64,000 nt of DNA from Rhodospirillaceae bacterium (GTDB taxonomy: Bacteria > Pseudomonadota > Alphaproteobacteria > GCA-2731375): assembly GCA_018660265.1 (NCBI GenBank), contig JABJKS010000046.1:17092-81091 (forward strand), read 5' to 3'. Position 1 is the stretch's first letter. Each line of letters opens with the position of its first letter. Shown piece after piece: positions 31,297-39,775 of the stretch. The notes under the pieces are model-generated. The model was not told the origin of the DNA and searched no databases. It saw nothing but the letters and a program-made list of their open reading frames with translations. The position numbers and the translations under genes are program-made.

Positions 31297-32483
31297 CCTG
31301 ACCCGGCAGTCAATGCAACTCCGAATGCGGGGAATGCGGCAAGCACCATGTCCACAAGGCGGTCGGGCGACCGGGTCAGAGCATCAGTTACGGGGAGGGC
31401 GAGTTCATTTTCGTATCGAAGGATCGCCCTGTTAACTTCAGCGCCGGTCATGTTTTCATGGTTGATCGTTAGGCCGATGACCTTTGTGTCGGCGAAGGTC
31501 TCGATGAGGTTTATTTCGCTGGCCGGGCGCGGCATTGCCATCGTTGCGAAGTCGCAGCGATGGGCACGGCCCGGTGCATGCTGCAGGACGACCCCATCGG
31601 GACAGCTCCCGCGCAAGATAAAAGCGGAGGTCGAGTAGGCGGGGTGGCTCAATGCGCCCTGTCCTTCGACGATAATAATGGCCGGGTTTTCAGCTTCAAA
31701 AGCCTCGATAATTGTGGCTTCCAGCTCGCCGGCACAGAATTGTGACGGGACCGCATCGAGCGCAATCCCGTAACGCGCGCCTTGTATCAATCCAGTCTGG
31801 CCGGTACCGACCATTACCGCCTTCACGCCGCGATCATTGAGCGTCTGGGTTAGAATGGTAGCGGTGGTGCGCTTGCCGATTGCGCAATCGGTGCCGAGCA
31901 CGGCGATAACTGGGCAAGTGACTTCAGAAATGCGGCCGCTGAAGGTGCGAAGCCCCTTTAGTCCGCGTGGTTTGCGGACGTCGCGGATCGTTACATTTCC
32001 CCGCACGGCCGCCCTCGTGAATTCTGGATCGTCGTTGAGAAATTCGTGCAAACCGTTGACGATGTTCATCCCGTATCCCATCGCTTCGAGCAGGATGGTT
32101 CGTTCGTGTGGCGACAGAACACCGCTTGCCGGCGCCATCCCGTAGATGAAGTAGTCGGGCACAGCGCCGGCATGGGTCAGAGCAGCGGCAAGGTCGCGAC
32201 AGATGGGGATGTCAATCGGCGTTCCATCAAGCACCGAGCCGGCGTCAAGGCCGGCCTTGCTGCTGTCAATAACCGAAAGAATTTTGTATTTCTGCGAATG
32301 TCGGACCAGGCCATTGGCGGTTTTGCCGTCTATGGCACCAAAATTTGCTTCGCAATAAACGATGGCGCTGTCCGCTACCGGCTCTGTGTGCGGGTCAGGA
32401 GATATTGCCAGTGTGTCGGTTGGGAGTGTTACTTTGAGCGGGTATGACAGCGTCGTTGATTGTCCCGTGGGTGCCAGGGGCAT
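31293..32483 (-). CDS. DUF1611 family protein, DgcN-like (D-glutamate N-acetyltransferase family)
   Basis: A 396-residue two-domain protein: a DUF1611 N-domain with a Rossmann-like start (SAIVYCEANFGAIDGKTANG) and a P-loop C-domain with GTDCAIGKRTTATIL, MVGTGQTGLIQGARYG and VEGQGALSHPAY. A marine member, DgcN, has been described as a D-glutamate N-acetyltransferase feeding D-glutamate catabolism; other members are uncharacterised. Pairing with a PLP racemase by a 4-bp overlap supports a D-amino-acid role. No DgcA-like second enzyme is adjacent. The Rossmann-like start is preceded by about 40 residues of low conservation. Confidence 0.82.
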   Translation of the reverse strand: MPLAPTGQSTTLSYPLKVTLPTDTLAISPDPHTEPVADSAIVYCEANFGAIDGKTANGLVRHSQKYKILSVIDSSKAGLDAGSVLDGTPIDIPICRDLAAALTHAGAVPDYFIYGMAPASGVLSPHERTILLEAMGYGMNIVNGLHEFLNDDPEFTRAAVRGNVTIRDVRKPRGLKGLRTFSGRISEVTCPVIAVLGTDCAIGKRTTATILTQTLNDRGVKAVMVGTGQTGLIQGARYGIALDAVPSQFCAGELEATIIEAFEAENPAIIIVEGQGALSHPAYSTSAFILRGSCPDGVVLQHAPGRAHRCDFATMAMPRPASEINLIETFADTKVIGLTINHENMTGAEVNRAILRYENELALPVTDALTRSPDRLVDMVLAAFPAFGVALTAGSG

Positions 32484-32499
32484 AAGGTACCTGTAATTA

Positions 32500-32720
32500 T
32501 TTCATGAAATTATGATATTATAGATATATATAATAATAAATATAGAAATTACAGTTAAAAAATTATCTTATTTCAAATATAATTTTCTATAAATTAATGA
32601 ATGATAAGATTTTTCATTAATTTTACAGTTTCATTTTATATTTTTATCATTAAGTATATTAATTATTACACATTATTTATTCTATTTTTCTCTCAAATTA
32701 TGGATTAAGACTCTGTGAGA
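32500..32720. other. Extremely A+T-rich divergent intergenic block
   Basis: Between the DUF1611 and M81 genes lies about 510 bp without a convincing gene. The first 220 bp are almost entirely A and T (long runs of TATATAATAATAAATAT type), unlike the G+C-rich surroundings. It must contain the promoters for both diverging units. Many -10-like boxes are present, so none can be chosen. The following 270 bp (32721-32992) has normal composition; an 82-codon ORF at 32725 lacks family features and is not called. Confidence 0.85.
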
Positions 32721-32992
32721 AGTCGTGGCAAGCCAAGAAAATATTATCATAGAGATAAGACGCAGCACTTTTGGAGAACCTGCGATCATCGCACCTTGGT
32801 ATAACGCCTCACCATGTAGTGGCATTTATTTCACACTGATCTATCCACCTCCATATCCGGACCGGTCCTGTGGACTTCGGGAGACGGGTCTTATAGGCTC
32901 AATGGCGAATCCAGGGTGCGGTGGCTGCTCAGTTGCCGACGACCATCTGATTTCGCGATCTTCTGAAATTTGAGCCATAGCGGAGCTGTCTG

Positions 32993-34489
32993 ATGACATT
33001 CCGGGTCCTCACTGCCGAACTCGCGCATGAGACCAACACCTTCAGTTGCCGAGCGACGAACGCTCAGTCATTCAAGGACCATTATGTTCTGATGGGTAAC
33101 GACGCCATCAGGGCGCGAAGCGACGCCAACACGGAACTGGCCGGTTTCACCGATGCCGGCAGGGAATTTGGCTGGCAAATCGACCATGTTCTTAGCGCGG
33201 CAGCGGGGCCAGGCGGCAAGGTGGAGCGCGCGCCCTTCGAATGGCTCTGCGATCCCATCGTCGCCGCGGCAGAGCCTGGCAAATTCGATGGCATTCTCCT
33301 CGGCCTGCATGGGGCAATGGTTCTTGATTTTTGCGAGGATGGCGACGGCGAAGTCTTGCGCCGCATTCGAGCCTCTGTCGGGGCCGAAACTCCTATCGCC
33401 ATTACTCTCGATCCGCATGCGAATGTCAGTCAGCAGATGGCTTCGCTCGCCAACATCGTTGTTTCATTCCGGACCTATCCCCATGTGGATATGCGCGAAA
33501 CGGGACGCCGGGCGGGCGCGATCCTGCACCGGACTATGGCCGGCGAGATCAGACCATATACGGTCATGGTGAGGCGTCCGATGCTCGAGGAAACAAATGG
33601 CGGGCGCACCGATGTGGGACCGATGATCCCACGTCTGACGGCAGCAAGCGACTACGAGACGCATGAAGATGTTTTCGCCGTCAGTATCAACGCAGGCTTT
33701 GCAAGCACCGATGTCGGCGATGTCGGACCGACAGTTCTTGTCACCGGCCAGGGTGATCCCGGCCCGCACATCGCCTTTGCTGATACATTGGCCGATGACA
33801 TTTGGGCCAGACGCCATGAGGAACTGAATGAATATCTGACTGTCGAGGCCGCCGCCGCTGTCGCAATTGGGTTCGATCCGCGAAAAGGGCCTCTTGTGAT
33901 CGCTGATTATGCCGATAATCCAGGGGCCGGGGGCTACGGGGATTCGACCGCGCTGCTCAGCGCGCTCCTCCAGGCCGGTGTTCCCAACGCCTGCTTCGGA
34001 CCGATGGTGGATGGCGCGGCAGTCCAGGCGCTCCACAAGGCCAAGCCAGGAGCACAGGTTCAAATTGCTCTCGGCGGTAAGACAGATCCCGCGTTTGGTG
34101 GTGGCCCTCTGGTGTTGAAAGGCGAATTGGTCTCGATAAGCGACGGACAATATGTGGGTGACGGACCTATCCTAGGCGGACTGCACCGGTCCTATGGCCC
34201 AAGCGCCGTCCTACGCGTGGCCGATATGGAGATACTGATCGTCACGATTGCCAAACAAATGCTCGACCTGCAGCAGTTCAAGTCGTTTGGCATTCTGCCT
34301 GAGTGCAAAGGCGTCATCGCGTTGAAGTCGATGCAGCATTTTCGCGCCGCATTTGAGCCCATTGCCGGGCAGGTTATCGTCTGCGACAGCGGTGCCCTCT
34401 GCACCCTCCATTATGATCGCTTGCCGTACCGGAACGTGCCGAGGCCGATCTTTCCACTGGACCGGGACTGGCCTGCAGCGATCGAATAA
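32993..34489 (+). CDS. M81 family metallopeptidase (MlrC-like)
   Basis: A 498-residue homologue of microcystinase C. The N-terminal metal domain has AELAHETNTFS, GILLGLHGAMV, ITLDPHANVSQQM and TYPHVDMRETGRRA, which together supply the Asp/His zinc ligands. The MlrC C-domain follows (ADYADNPGAGGYGDST; VALRVADMEILIVT-like strands). MlrC cleaves the bond between Adda and D-isoglutamate in linearised microcystin; most other M81 proteins have unknown substrates. It diverges from the racemase/DUF1611 pair, which suggests release of D-amino acids from a peptide for those enzymes. Confidence 0.86.
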   Translation: MTFRVLTAELAHETNTFSCRATNAQSFKDHYVLMGNDAIRARSDANTELAGFTDAGREFGWQIDHVLSAAAGPGGKVERAPFEWLCDPIVAAAEPGKFDGILLGLHGAMVLDFCEDGDGEVLRRIRASVGAETPIAITLDPHANVSQQMASLANIVVSFRTYPHVDMRETGRRAGAILHRTMAGEIRPYTVMVRRPMLEETNGGRTDVGPMIPRLTAASDYETHEDVFAVSINAGFASTDVGDVGPTVLVTGQGDPGPHIAFADTLADDIWARRHEELNEYLTVEAAAAVAIGFDPRKGPLVIADYADNPGAGGYGDSTALLSALLQAGVPNACFGPMVDGAAVQALHKAKPGAQVQIALGGKTDPAFGGGPLVLKGELVSISDGQYVGDGPILGGLHRSYGPSAVLRVADMEILIVTIAKQMLDLQQFKSFGILPECKGVIALKSMQHFRAAFEPIAGQVIVCDSGALCTLHYDRLPYRNVPRPIFPLDRDWPAAIE

Positions 34490-34624
34490 GCGTCTTACGA
34501 TAAATTTCCCTACGATGCTTATCGGGCGTTCAAAAAAACCATTCCGACTACCCGCCACAGCATTCGGACAAACGTCTAGCTGTGGAGTTTCGATTGGTTG
34601 TTCATATCGAAGCGTGACAACTGC

Positions 34625-35083
34625 TTATGGTTCATTGGAAATTCCGTGCCGGACGACCTCGATATTGTCAGGATCGACAATCTTGCCGTCTTCCGTTTGA
34701 ATATATTGCACTGTGACGGGGCGACCGGTCGATTTCTCCAGTATTTCGAGGTGATGGATATCCGGATCGGTCCGCCATTTTTCGCCCCATTCCGCCATTG
34801 CTAAAATGACAATCTGAAGATCCCGGCACTTTTGTGTCGGAGCATAGGCGTGCCGCTTTGTATCCGTGATCGGGACGCGCTCTAAAATTCCGCTGGCGCA
34901 GAGTTGCGCCAATCGCAGGGTCAAAAGATTGCGCGAGATGCCGAGGCTTTCCTGAAACTCATTGAAACGCCGGGGCCCGGCGATGAGCGCATCACGTACA
35001 ATCAGCAATGTCCACTGATCACCCAACTCGGCCAATGCCTGGGCGATTGGGCAATGATGCTTTTGATAGTTTGTCGTACTCAT
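34625..35083 (-). CDS. HxlR-type winged-helix transcriptional regulator
   Basis: An HxlR/MarR-like DNA-binding protein: CPIAQALAELGDQWTLLIVRDAL begins the domain, with the recognition region FNEFQESLGISRNLLTLRLAQL and the wing GILERVPITDTKRHAYAPT. About 60 further residues at the C-terminus (from ILAMAEWGEKWRTD) extend past the winged helix. The start chosen (ATG 35083) precedes MSTTNYQKHHCPIAQ; a TTG 18 codons upstream lies in the operator region. Divergent from the MATE gene across 80 bp carrying a palindrome, so it probably represses that exporter and itself. Confidence 0.85.
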   Translation of the reverse strand: MSTTNYQKHHCPIAQALAELGDQWTLLIVRDALIAGPRRFNEFQESLGISRNLLTLRLAQLCASGILERVPITDTKRHAYAPTQKCRDLQIVILAMAEWGEKWRTDPDIHHLEILEKSTGRPVTVQYIQTEDGKIVDPDNIEVVRHGISNEP

Positions 35084-35103
35084 GGGGTGAAAATACCAAA
35101 CTT

Positions 35104-35146
35104 GGTTGACTTTTTGAACCAAATTTATAGAGTTCAAAAATTGAAC
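35104..35146. promoter_or_regulatory. Operator palindromes between hxlR-type gene and MATE gene
   Basis: A perfect inverted repeat GTTCAA-AAA-TTGAAC spans 35132-35146, 17 bp before the MATE ATG. A second, imperfect one (GGTTGAC-TTT-TTGAACC) spans 35104-35120 and shares the TTGAAC half-site. The centres (35139 and 35112) are 27 bp apart. This is the expected arrangement for a dimeric winged-helix repressor in an 80-bp divergent region. Confidence 0.7.
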
Positions 35147-35163
35147 TAAATGGGGGCGAATTT

Positions 35164-36513
35164 ATGGCAGACCGATCAGCATTCCTAACTGCCCCAATTG
35201 GACCCACGATTGTTCGCTTGGCGACCCCAAATATGATTGCCATGTTCGTCACCTTGCTGACCTTCGTGGCGGAAGCATGGTACGTCGGCCAACTGGGGAC
35301 TGTTTCACTGGCGGGGCTGGCGTTGGCATTTCCCATGATGATGTTGACGATGATGCTATCGGCGGGCTCCATCGGCGGCTCTATCACCGGTGCGGTGGCC
35401 CAACGCCTTGGTGCCGGTAACCGTTCGGAGGCGGAAACCCTGGCCGTTCATGCGGTCCTGCTCACGGTCCTGTTAGCTGCTGTATCGGCGCTGGTATTCG
35501 TAGGTGGCGGGGGCTTGATATATAGTGTGTTGGGTGGCTCCGGTGCCGTGTTGGAGCAGGCTTTGGCATACTCCGATGTTTTGTTTTATGGCTGTGTCAG
35601 TGTGTGGTTGGCGAACGGCCTCGCCGCCATCGTTCGGGCCACCGGACAAATGAAGATTGCCGCGAAAAATCTGGTTGCCGGTTCCATAGTCCAGGTCATT
35701 GCGGCGGCAGTCCTGATATTCGGCCTTGGACCGTTTCCAAATATGGGCATTGCCGGTGCCGCCGCCGGTATCGTCATTGGTCAGGCCGTCGCGTCCGCTC
35801 TACTGCTCTACTACCTGATGGCCAGGTGCAGCGAGTTGCGCCTTCGATTGTTGGCGATCCCCATTAAGCTGGCGCCGATGGCGGCAATCCTCAAGGTTGG
35901 TGCCTTGTCATCGGTGAATTCATTTTGCTCGTTAGCCGCGATCATCGTGATAACCGGGTTCATGGCCCGGCACGGCGTTGACGTATTGGCGGGTTATGGC
36001 ATTGGTGCGCGCTTGGAATTCCTTATCATTCCCCTAATCTTTGGCTTCGGCGCTGCGTCCACCGCTTTGGTCGGCGTCCATTTCGGTGCGGGTGAGATTA
36101 AGCGGGCCCACCGCGTCGGCTGGACCGCCGCACTTTACAGCGCCGGATTAACCGGGTTGATCGGGGTCTTGGTGGCTATATTTCCTGACCTGTGGGCCAA
36201 TCTGTTTAGTGATGTGGAAGCCGTACGGGCCGCATGCCGGGCCTATTTGCAAATTGTCGGACCTTTTTATGCTTTCTTTGGCATGGCCCTGTGTCTCTAC
36301 TTTGCCTCGCTCGGGTCGGGGCGCGTCCTATGGCCCGTGCTCGCTGTTATATTGCGCGTCGCCGTCGTCACTGCAGGCTGCATATATCTTTCAAGTGGGG
36401 AAAGCGCCGGCATTGAGCAATTCTATTGGCTGATCGCAGTTGGGATCGTAACACAAGCCTTTGTGACGGGTGCCGCTGTCAAGCTCGGGGCATGGACACG
36501 TGGCCTAAATTAG
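35164..36513 (+). CDS. MATE family efflux transporter
   Basis: A 449-residue cation-coupled multidrug/metabolite exporter with two six-helix halves, each starting with a MATE-like segment (TIVRLATPNMIAMFVTLLTF; MAAILKVGALSSVNSFCSL). GSIGGSITGAVAQRLGAGNR and GFGAASTALVGVHFGAGEIKRAHR are the paired family loops. GGGGGCG lies upstream of the ATG. It is likely controlled by the divergent HxlR-type regulator. Substrate unknown. Confidence 0.92.
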   Translation: MADRSAFLTAPIGPTIVRLATPNMIAMFVTLLTFVAEAWYVGQLGTVSLAGLALAFPMMMLTMMLSAGSIGGSITGAVAQRLGAGNRSEAETLAVHAVLLTVLLAAVSALVFVGGGGLIYSVLGGSGAVLEQALAYSDVLFYGCVSVWLANGLAAIVRATGQMKIAAKNLVAGSIVQVIAAAVLIFGLGPFPNMGIAGAAAGIVIGQAVASALLLYYLMARCSELRLRLLAIPIKLAPMAAILKVGALSSVNSFCSLAAIIVITGFMARHGVDVLAGYGIGARLEFLIIPLIFGFGAASTALVGVHFGAGEIKRAHRVGWTAALYSAGLTGLIGVLVAIFPDLWANLFSDVEAVRAACRAYLQIVGPFYAFFGMALCLYFASLGSGRVLWPVLAVILRVAVVTAGCIYLSSGESAGIEQFYWLIAVGIVTQAFVTGAAVKLGAWTRGLN

Positions 36514-36685
36514 CCGGGAATTGCTCCCATGACGTCTCGCCATTGTCTTTCCTTGTTCACAGATTACCTTAAATCCGTGGAACACAAAAAGTTCATCCGG
36601 TTTTACGGGTGCTTTGTATTCCGCCTTCAGATACATTTGCCAACAACTTGTCCATTCGGACTGTAGAATTTTGGGGAACAAATTC

Positions 36686-37561
36686 GTGAATAAATTGAAG
36701 ATACTTGCCTTCGGTGCGGCAATAGCGTTTACCGCCACTGCCCTGCCGGCACAACAGGTCTTGGCGGAGACTTTTGTTTTTACCGCCATTCCAGATGAGA
36801 ACGAGGCCCGATTGCGGGAGCGATTTGATAAAGTTGCCGCGTATCTAACAAAGACACTGGGCGTTGAAACCAAATATATCCCGGTGAAATCCTACGCGGC
36901 GGCAGTTACGGCATTTCGCAATAATCAAGTCCAGTTGGGCTGGTTCGGCGGTCTGTCCGGCGTCCGGGCCCGTCACTTGGTGCCAGGTTCGGAAGCAATC
37001 GCCCAGGGCTTTGAGGATCAGGCGTTCGAGACCTATTTTATAGCCCATGCCAGCACGGGCCTGAAACCATCGGCGGAATTTCCGGCAGAAATCGAAGGTA
37101 AAACCTTCACCTTCGGTTCCAAAGGATCCACCTCCGGTCGGTTGATGCCGGAATATTATGTGCGTCAATATTTCAAATCCGCGCCGAATAGCATTTTCAC
37201 CAAGGTTGGATTTAGCGGTAACCATTCCAAAACCATCGCATTGGTGCAGTCAGGCGCTTATCAGGTCGGGGCGGTCAACTTCAAGGTCTGGGAGAACGAA
37301 ATTAAGACAGGTAAGATCGATCCGGCGAAAATTTCCGTGGTATGGAAAACGCCACCCTATCCCGATTACCAATGGACCATCCGAGGGGATGTGGAGAAGC
37401 GTTGGAAGCCCGGCTTTAAAGCCAAGGTCCGGGAGGCATTGTTGAATATGAAAGATCCCGACCTGCTGGCGTCTTTCCCCCGGAAAAGTTTCATTCCTGC
37501 ATCGAACAGCGACTACAAACCAATTCTGGATGTCGCGAAGCTTATTGATTTGATCAACTGA
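36686..37561 (+). CDS. PhnD-like substrate-binding protein, putative selenium-oxyanion transporter
   Basis: Periplasmic binding protein of the phosphate/phosphite/phosphonate (PhnD) family. Signal peptide MNKLKILAFGAAIAFTATAL, cut near QQVLA; then FTAIPDENEARLRERFDKVA and VKSYAAAVTAFRNNQVQLGWFGGLSG, the family ligand-binding start, and TFTFGSKGSTSGRLMPEYY. GTG 36686 with GGGGAA upstream starts the signal; the frame is open further up but not signal-like. A PhnD-like subgroup next to selD is annotated in databases as putative selenate-binding proteins (recalled, not searched). Here it heads an ABC operon that runs directly into selD and the sen genes. Ligand identity remains inference. Confidence 0.85.
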   Translation: MNKLKILAFGAAIAFTATALPAQQVLAETFVFTAIPDENEARLRERFDKVAAYLTKTLGVETKYIPVKSYAAAVTAFRNNQVQLGWFGGLSGVRARHLVPGSEAIAQGFEDQAFETYFIAHASTGLKPSAEFPAEIEGKTFTFGSKGSTSGRLMPEYYVRQYFKSAPNSIFTKVGFSGNHSKTIALVQSGAYQVGAVNFKVWENEIKTGKIDPAKISVVWKTPPYPDYQWTIRGDVEKRWKPGFKAKVREALLNMKDPDLLASFPRKSFIPASNSDYKPILDVAKLIDLIN

Positions 37562-37563
37562 CG

Positions 37564-38217
37564 GTGTTGTTCAAACTTTCCAACGAGGATCTGGGTTACG
37601 GTGGAGGTGTCGTGTTGCGCGGCATCTCCATCGGTATTTCTAAAGGCGAACGCGTGGCGCTGGTTGGTGAAAGCGGTGCCGGCAAATCCCCCTTGCTATC
37701 CGTATTGCAGGATCGTTATGGCGGCAATACGGCGCTGATCCCGCAACAGGCCGGCTTGGTTCGTAGTCTTAGCGTTTTTCACAATATTTATATGGGTAGC
37801 CTGCACCGCCATGGCACGGCCTATAATTTATTGAATTTGGCATGGCCGCAAAAGGCCGAGGTGGCACGAATACGGCCCATTGTCGAACGTCTGGGTCTGG
37901 GCGATAAACTGTTTGTGCCGACGGGTGAACTATCCGGCGGGCAACAGCAACGGACGGCCATTGCCCGGGCAATCCTGCAGGGCGGTGATGCGGTGCTGGG
38001 CGACGAACCGGTCTCCGCCTCTGACAATCATCAGTCCCGCGTCATTCTGGCGGCGCTATCGGAAACCTTCACCACCGTCGTCTTGGCCATGCATGACGTG
38101 GATCTGGCGTTGGAGTTCTCGACCCGTATCATCGGTATCAAGGACGGCGGCATTGCGCTGGATGCACCAGCTGCTGAATTGACCCGGTCGGGCCTCGATT
38201 TTCTGTACCGGAAATAG
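37564..38217 (+). CDS. ABC transporter ATP-binding protein (PhnC-like)
   Basis: A 217-residue ATPase starting from GTG 2 bp after the binding-protein stop. Walker A GESGAGKS, Q-loop in ALIPQQAGLVRSLSVFHNI, signature LSGGQQQR, Walker B AVLGDEP with catalytic Glu, and H-switch LAMHD are all present. Oddities: Pro directly after the Walker A Ser (GKSPLL) and a D-loop VSASDNHQ where VASLDP is usual. The domain is short compared with phosphonate PhnC. It should energise the permease encoded next, 2 bp downstream. Confidence 0.9.
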   Translation: MLFKLSNEDLGYGGGVVLRGISIGISKGERVALVGESGAGKSPLLSVLQDRYGGNTALIPQQAGLVRSLSVFHNIYMGSLHRHGTAYNLLNLAWPQKAEVARIRPIVERLGLGDKLFVPTGELSGGQQQRTAIARAILQGGDAVLGDEPVSASDNHQSRVILAALSETFTTVVLAMHDVDLALEFSTRIIGIKDGGIALDAPAAELTRSGLDFLYRK

Positions 38218-38219
38218 GT

Positions 38220-39752
38220 ATGTCGAGCCCGCAGGCCCCGCCACATGTCTTGTCCACAAAAGTGCGCCGCACTTATTCGCCGGTTGTAAAGACCAGCCTG
38301 GCTTTTGTCGGGGTGGCGGCGGTTTGCCTGTTTTTCGCAGATATATCTATCACGACCCTGGACCCGTGGTCGGAACTGGGGCGAATGGCGCAGGGTGTTG
38401 TAACACCGGATTTTTCGGTCCTTGGCGGGATCGGCATGATCATTGTCCAAACCATTGCATTCGCCCTTTGTGGCGTAGCACTCGGGGCGGTGGGTGGCTT
38501 TCTGCTGGCCCAGGTCTTTCATATTGGCCCGGTACGTTGGACATGTGCTGCGGTCCGCGCCATCCACGAATTGTTCTGGGCCCTGATATTTTTGCAAATG
38601 CTTGGTTTAACACCCCTGACCGGCGTGCTGGCCATCGCCATTCCCTATGCTGGCATCTGCGCCAAGGTCTATGCCGAGACCCTGGAAGAGGCGGAATTGC
38701 CGGCCCTGGTGGCGCTACCCTACGGCACCGGCGTTATTTCAGGCTTTTTCTTTGCACGGCTGCCCGATGTTTGGGTGCATATAAAAAACTATACCTCGTA
38801 TCGTTTTGAATGCGGTTTGAGGTCCAGCGCGGTCCTGGGTTTCGTCGGCCTGCCGACTTTGGGATTTTATCTGGAGACGGCGTTTGGCGAAGGCAATTAT
38901 TCCGAAGCCGCCGCCCTGTTGATCATATTTTACATCCTGATTGCGACCTTGCGGTTTTGGATGCGGCCGAAATTAGTTGGTTTGTATGTCTTGGTGGCAC
39001 CGTTCCTGCTGGGTGGCGGGGCGGCGATTGAAATGAGCAATATAACGCGGTTTCTGACCGTCGACATTGTGCCGGCACCATTGCGGAACGGTAGCCTTAC
39101 CACAAGCGATACATGGAGTAATCTGGCGGACTGGGCCGGTATGTTGTTTTTTGATCAGGCTCTGCCTGGCATGGCGGCAACCTTTTTGCTGACCCAAATT
39201 GCATTGGTCGCAACCGGTATTCTGGCCCTGGCCCTATTCCCCTTGATCTCGAAGAAGTTTTTTGGCCGGGTGCCGCGCCTGATTGGGCATGTTTTTTTAG
39301 TTGTCCTACGCTCGACCCCGGAATTCATTCTGGCTTACATCTTCCTACAGCTTTGGGGGCCGTCCATGTTGCCGGCCATTGTGGCCCTGTCACTGCACAA
39401 TGGTGCCATTATCGGTCATCTGGTGGGCCGGTTCAGCGACGAGGTGCGCCTGCGGCCCGACAGCCCGCGTGGCCTCAACCTCTATGGCTATGAAATTCTG
39501 CCGCGGATCTATGGGCAGTTTCTGGCGTTCCTGTTTTACCGCTGGGAGGTGATCATGCGCGAAACCGCCATTCTGGGTATCCTGGGGATCGCCACTTTGG
39601 GTTTCTTTGTAGATAGCGCCCTGGCCGATATTCGCCTGGACCGGGTGATGTTTTTGATTGCAATCATGGTCATATTTAACGTAGCGGTGGATGCTCTATC
39701 GCGGCATATTCGCAGCCGATTGCGGTTGAGCACTCGGACCGGCCAAGCTTAA
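38220..39752 (+). CDS. Fused ABC permease (two PhnE-like domains)
   Basis: A 510-residue inner-membrane protein containing two permease modules in one chain. The first lies around TIAFALCGVALGAVGGFLLA to LGFVGLPTLGFYLETAFGE and the second around TFLLTQIALVATGILALALF to ETAILGILGIATLGFFVDSAL. Each carries the (E/L)-x-LG-x(2)-G-x-P/ATLGF(Y/F) type loop that contacts the ATPase. Standard PhnE is one domain that dimerises, so this fusion is characteristic of a subgroup. A soluble-looking loop (EMSNITRFLTVDIVPAPLR) separates the halves. The gene ends 23 bp before selD. Confidence 0.88.
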   Translation: MSSPQAPPHVLSTKVRRTYSPVVKTSLAFVGVAAVCLFFADISITTLDPWSELGRMAQGVVTPDFSVLGGIGMIIVQTIAFALCGVALGAVGGFLLAQVFHIGPVRWTCAAVRAIHELFWALIFLQMLGLTPLTGVLAIAIPYAGICAKVYAETLEEAELPALVALPYGTGVISGFFFARLPDVWVHIKNYTSYRFECGLRSSAVLGFVGLPTLGFYLETAFGEGNYSEAAALLIIFYILIATLRFWMRPKLVGLYVLVAPFLLGGGAAIEMSNITRFLTVDIVPAPLRNGSLTTSDTWSNLADWAGMLFFDQALPGMAATFLLTQIALVATGILALALFPLISKKFFGRVPRLIGHVFLVVLRSTPEFILAYIFLQLWGPSMLPAIVALSLHNGAIIGHLVGRFSDEVRLRPDSPRGLNLYGYEILPRIYGQFLAFLFYRWEVIMRETAILGILGIATLGFFVDSALADIRLDRVMFLIAIMVIFNVAVDALSRHIRSRLRLSTRTGQA

Positions 39753-39775
39753 GTACTGTTAGGACAGAAGACATA

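Noticed and set aside
32725..32973. 82-codon plus-strand frame after the A+T block
   Set aside because: No family, weak ribosome site, unusual Pro/Cys composition; more likely leader DNA of the M81 gene.
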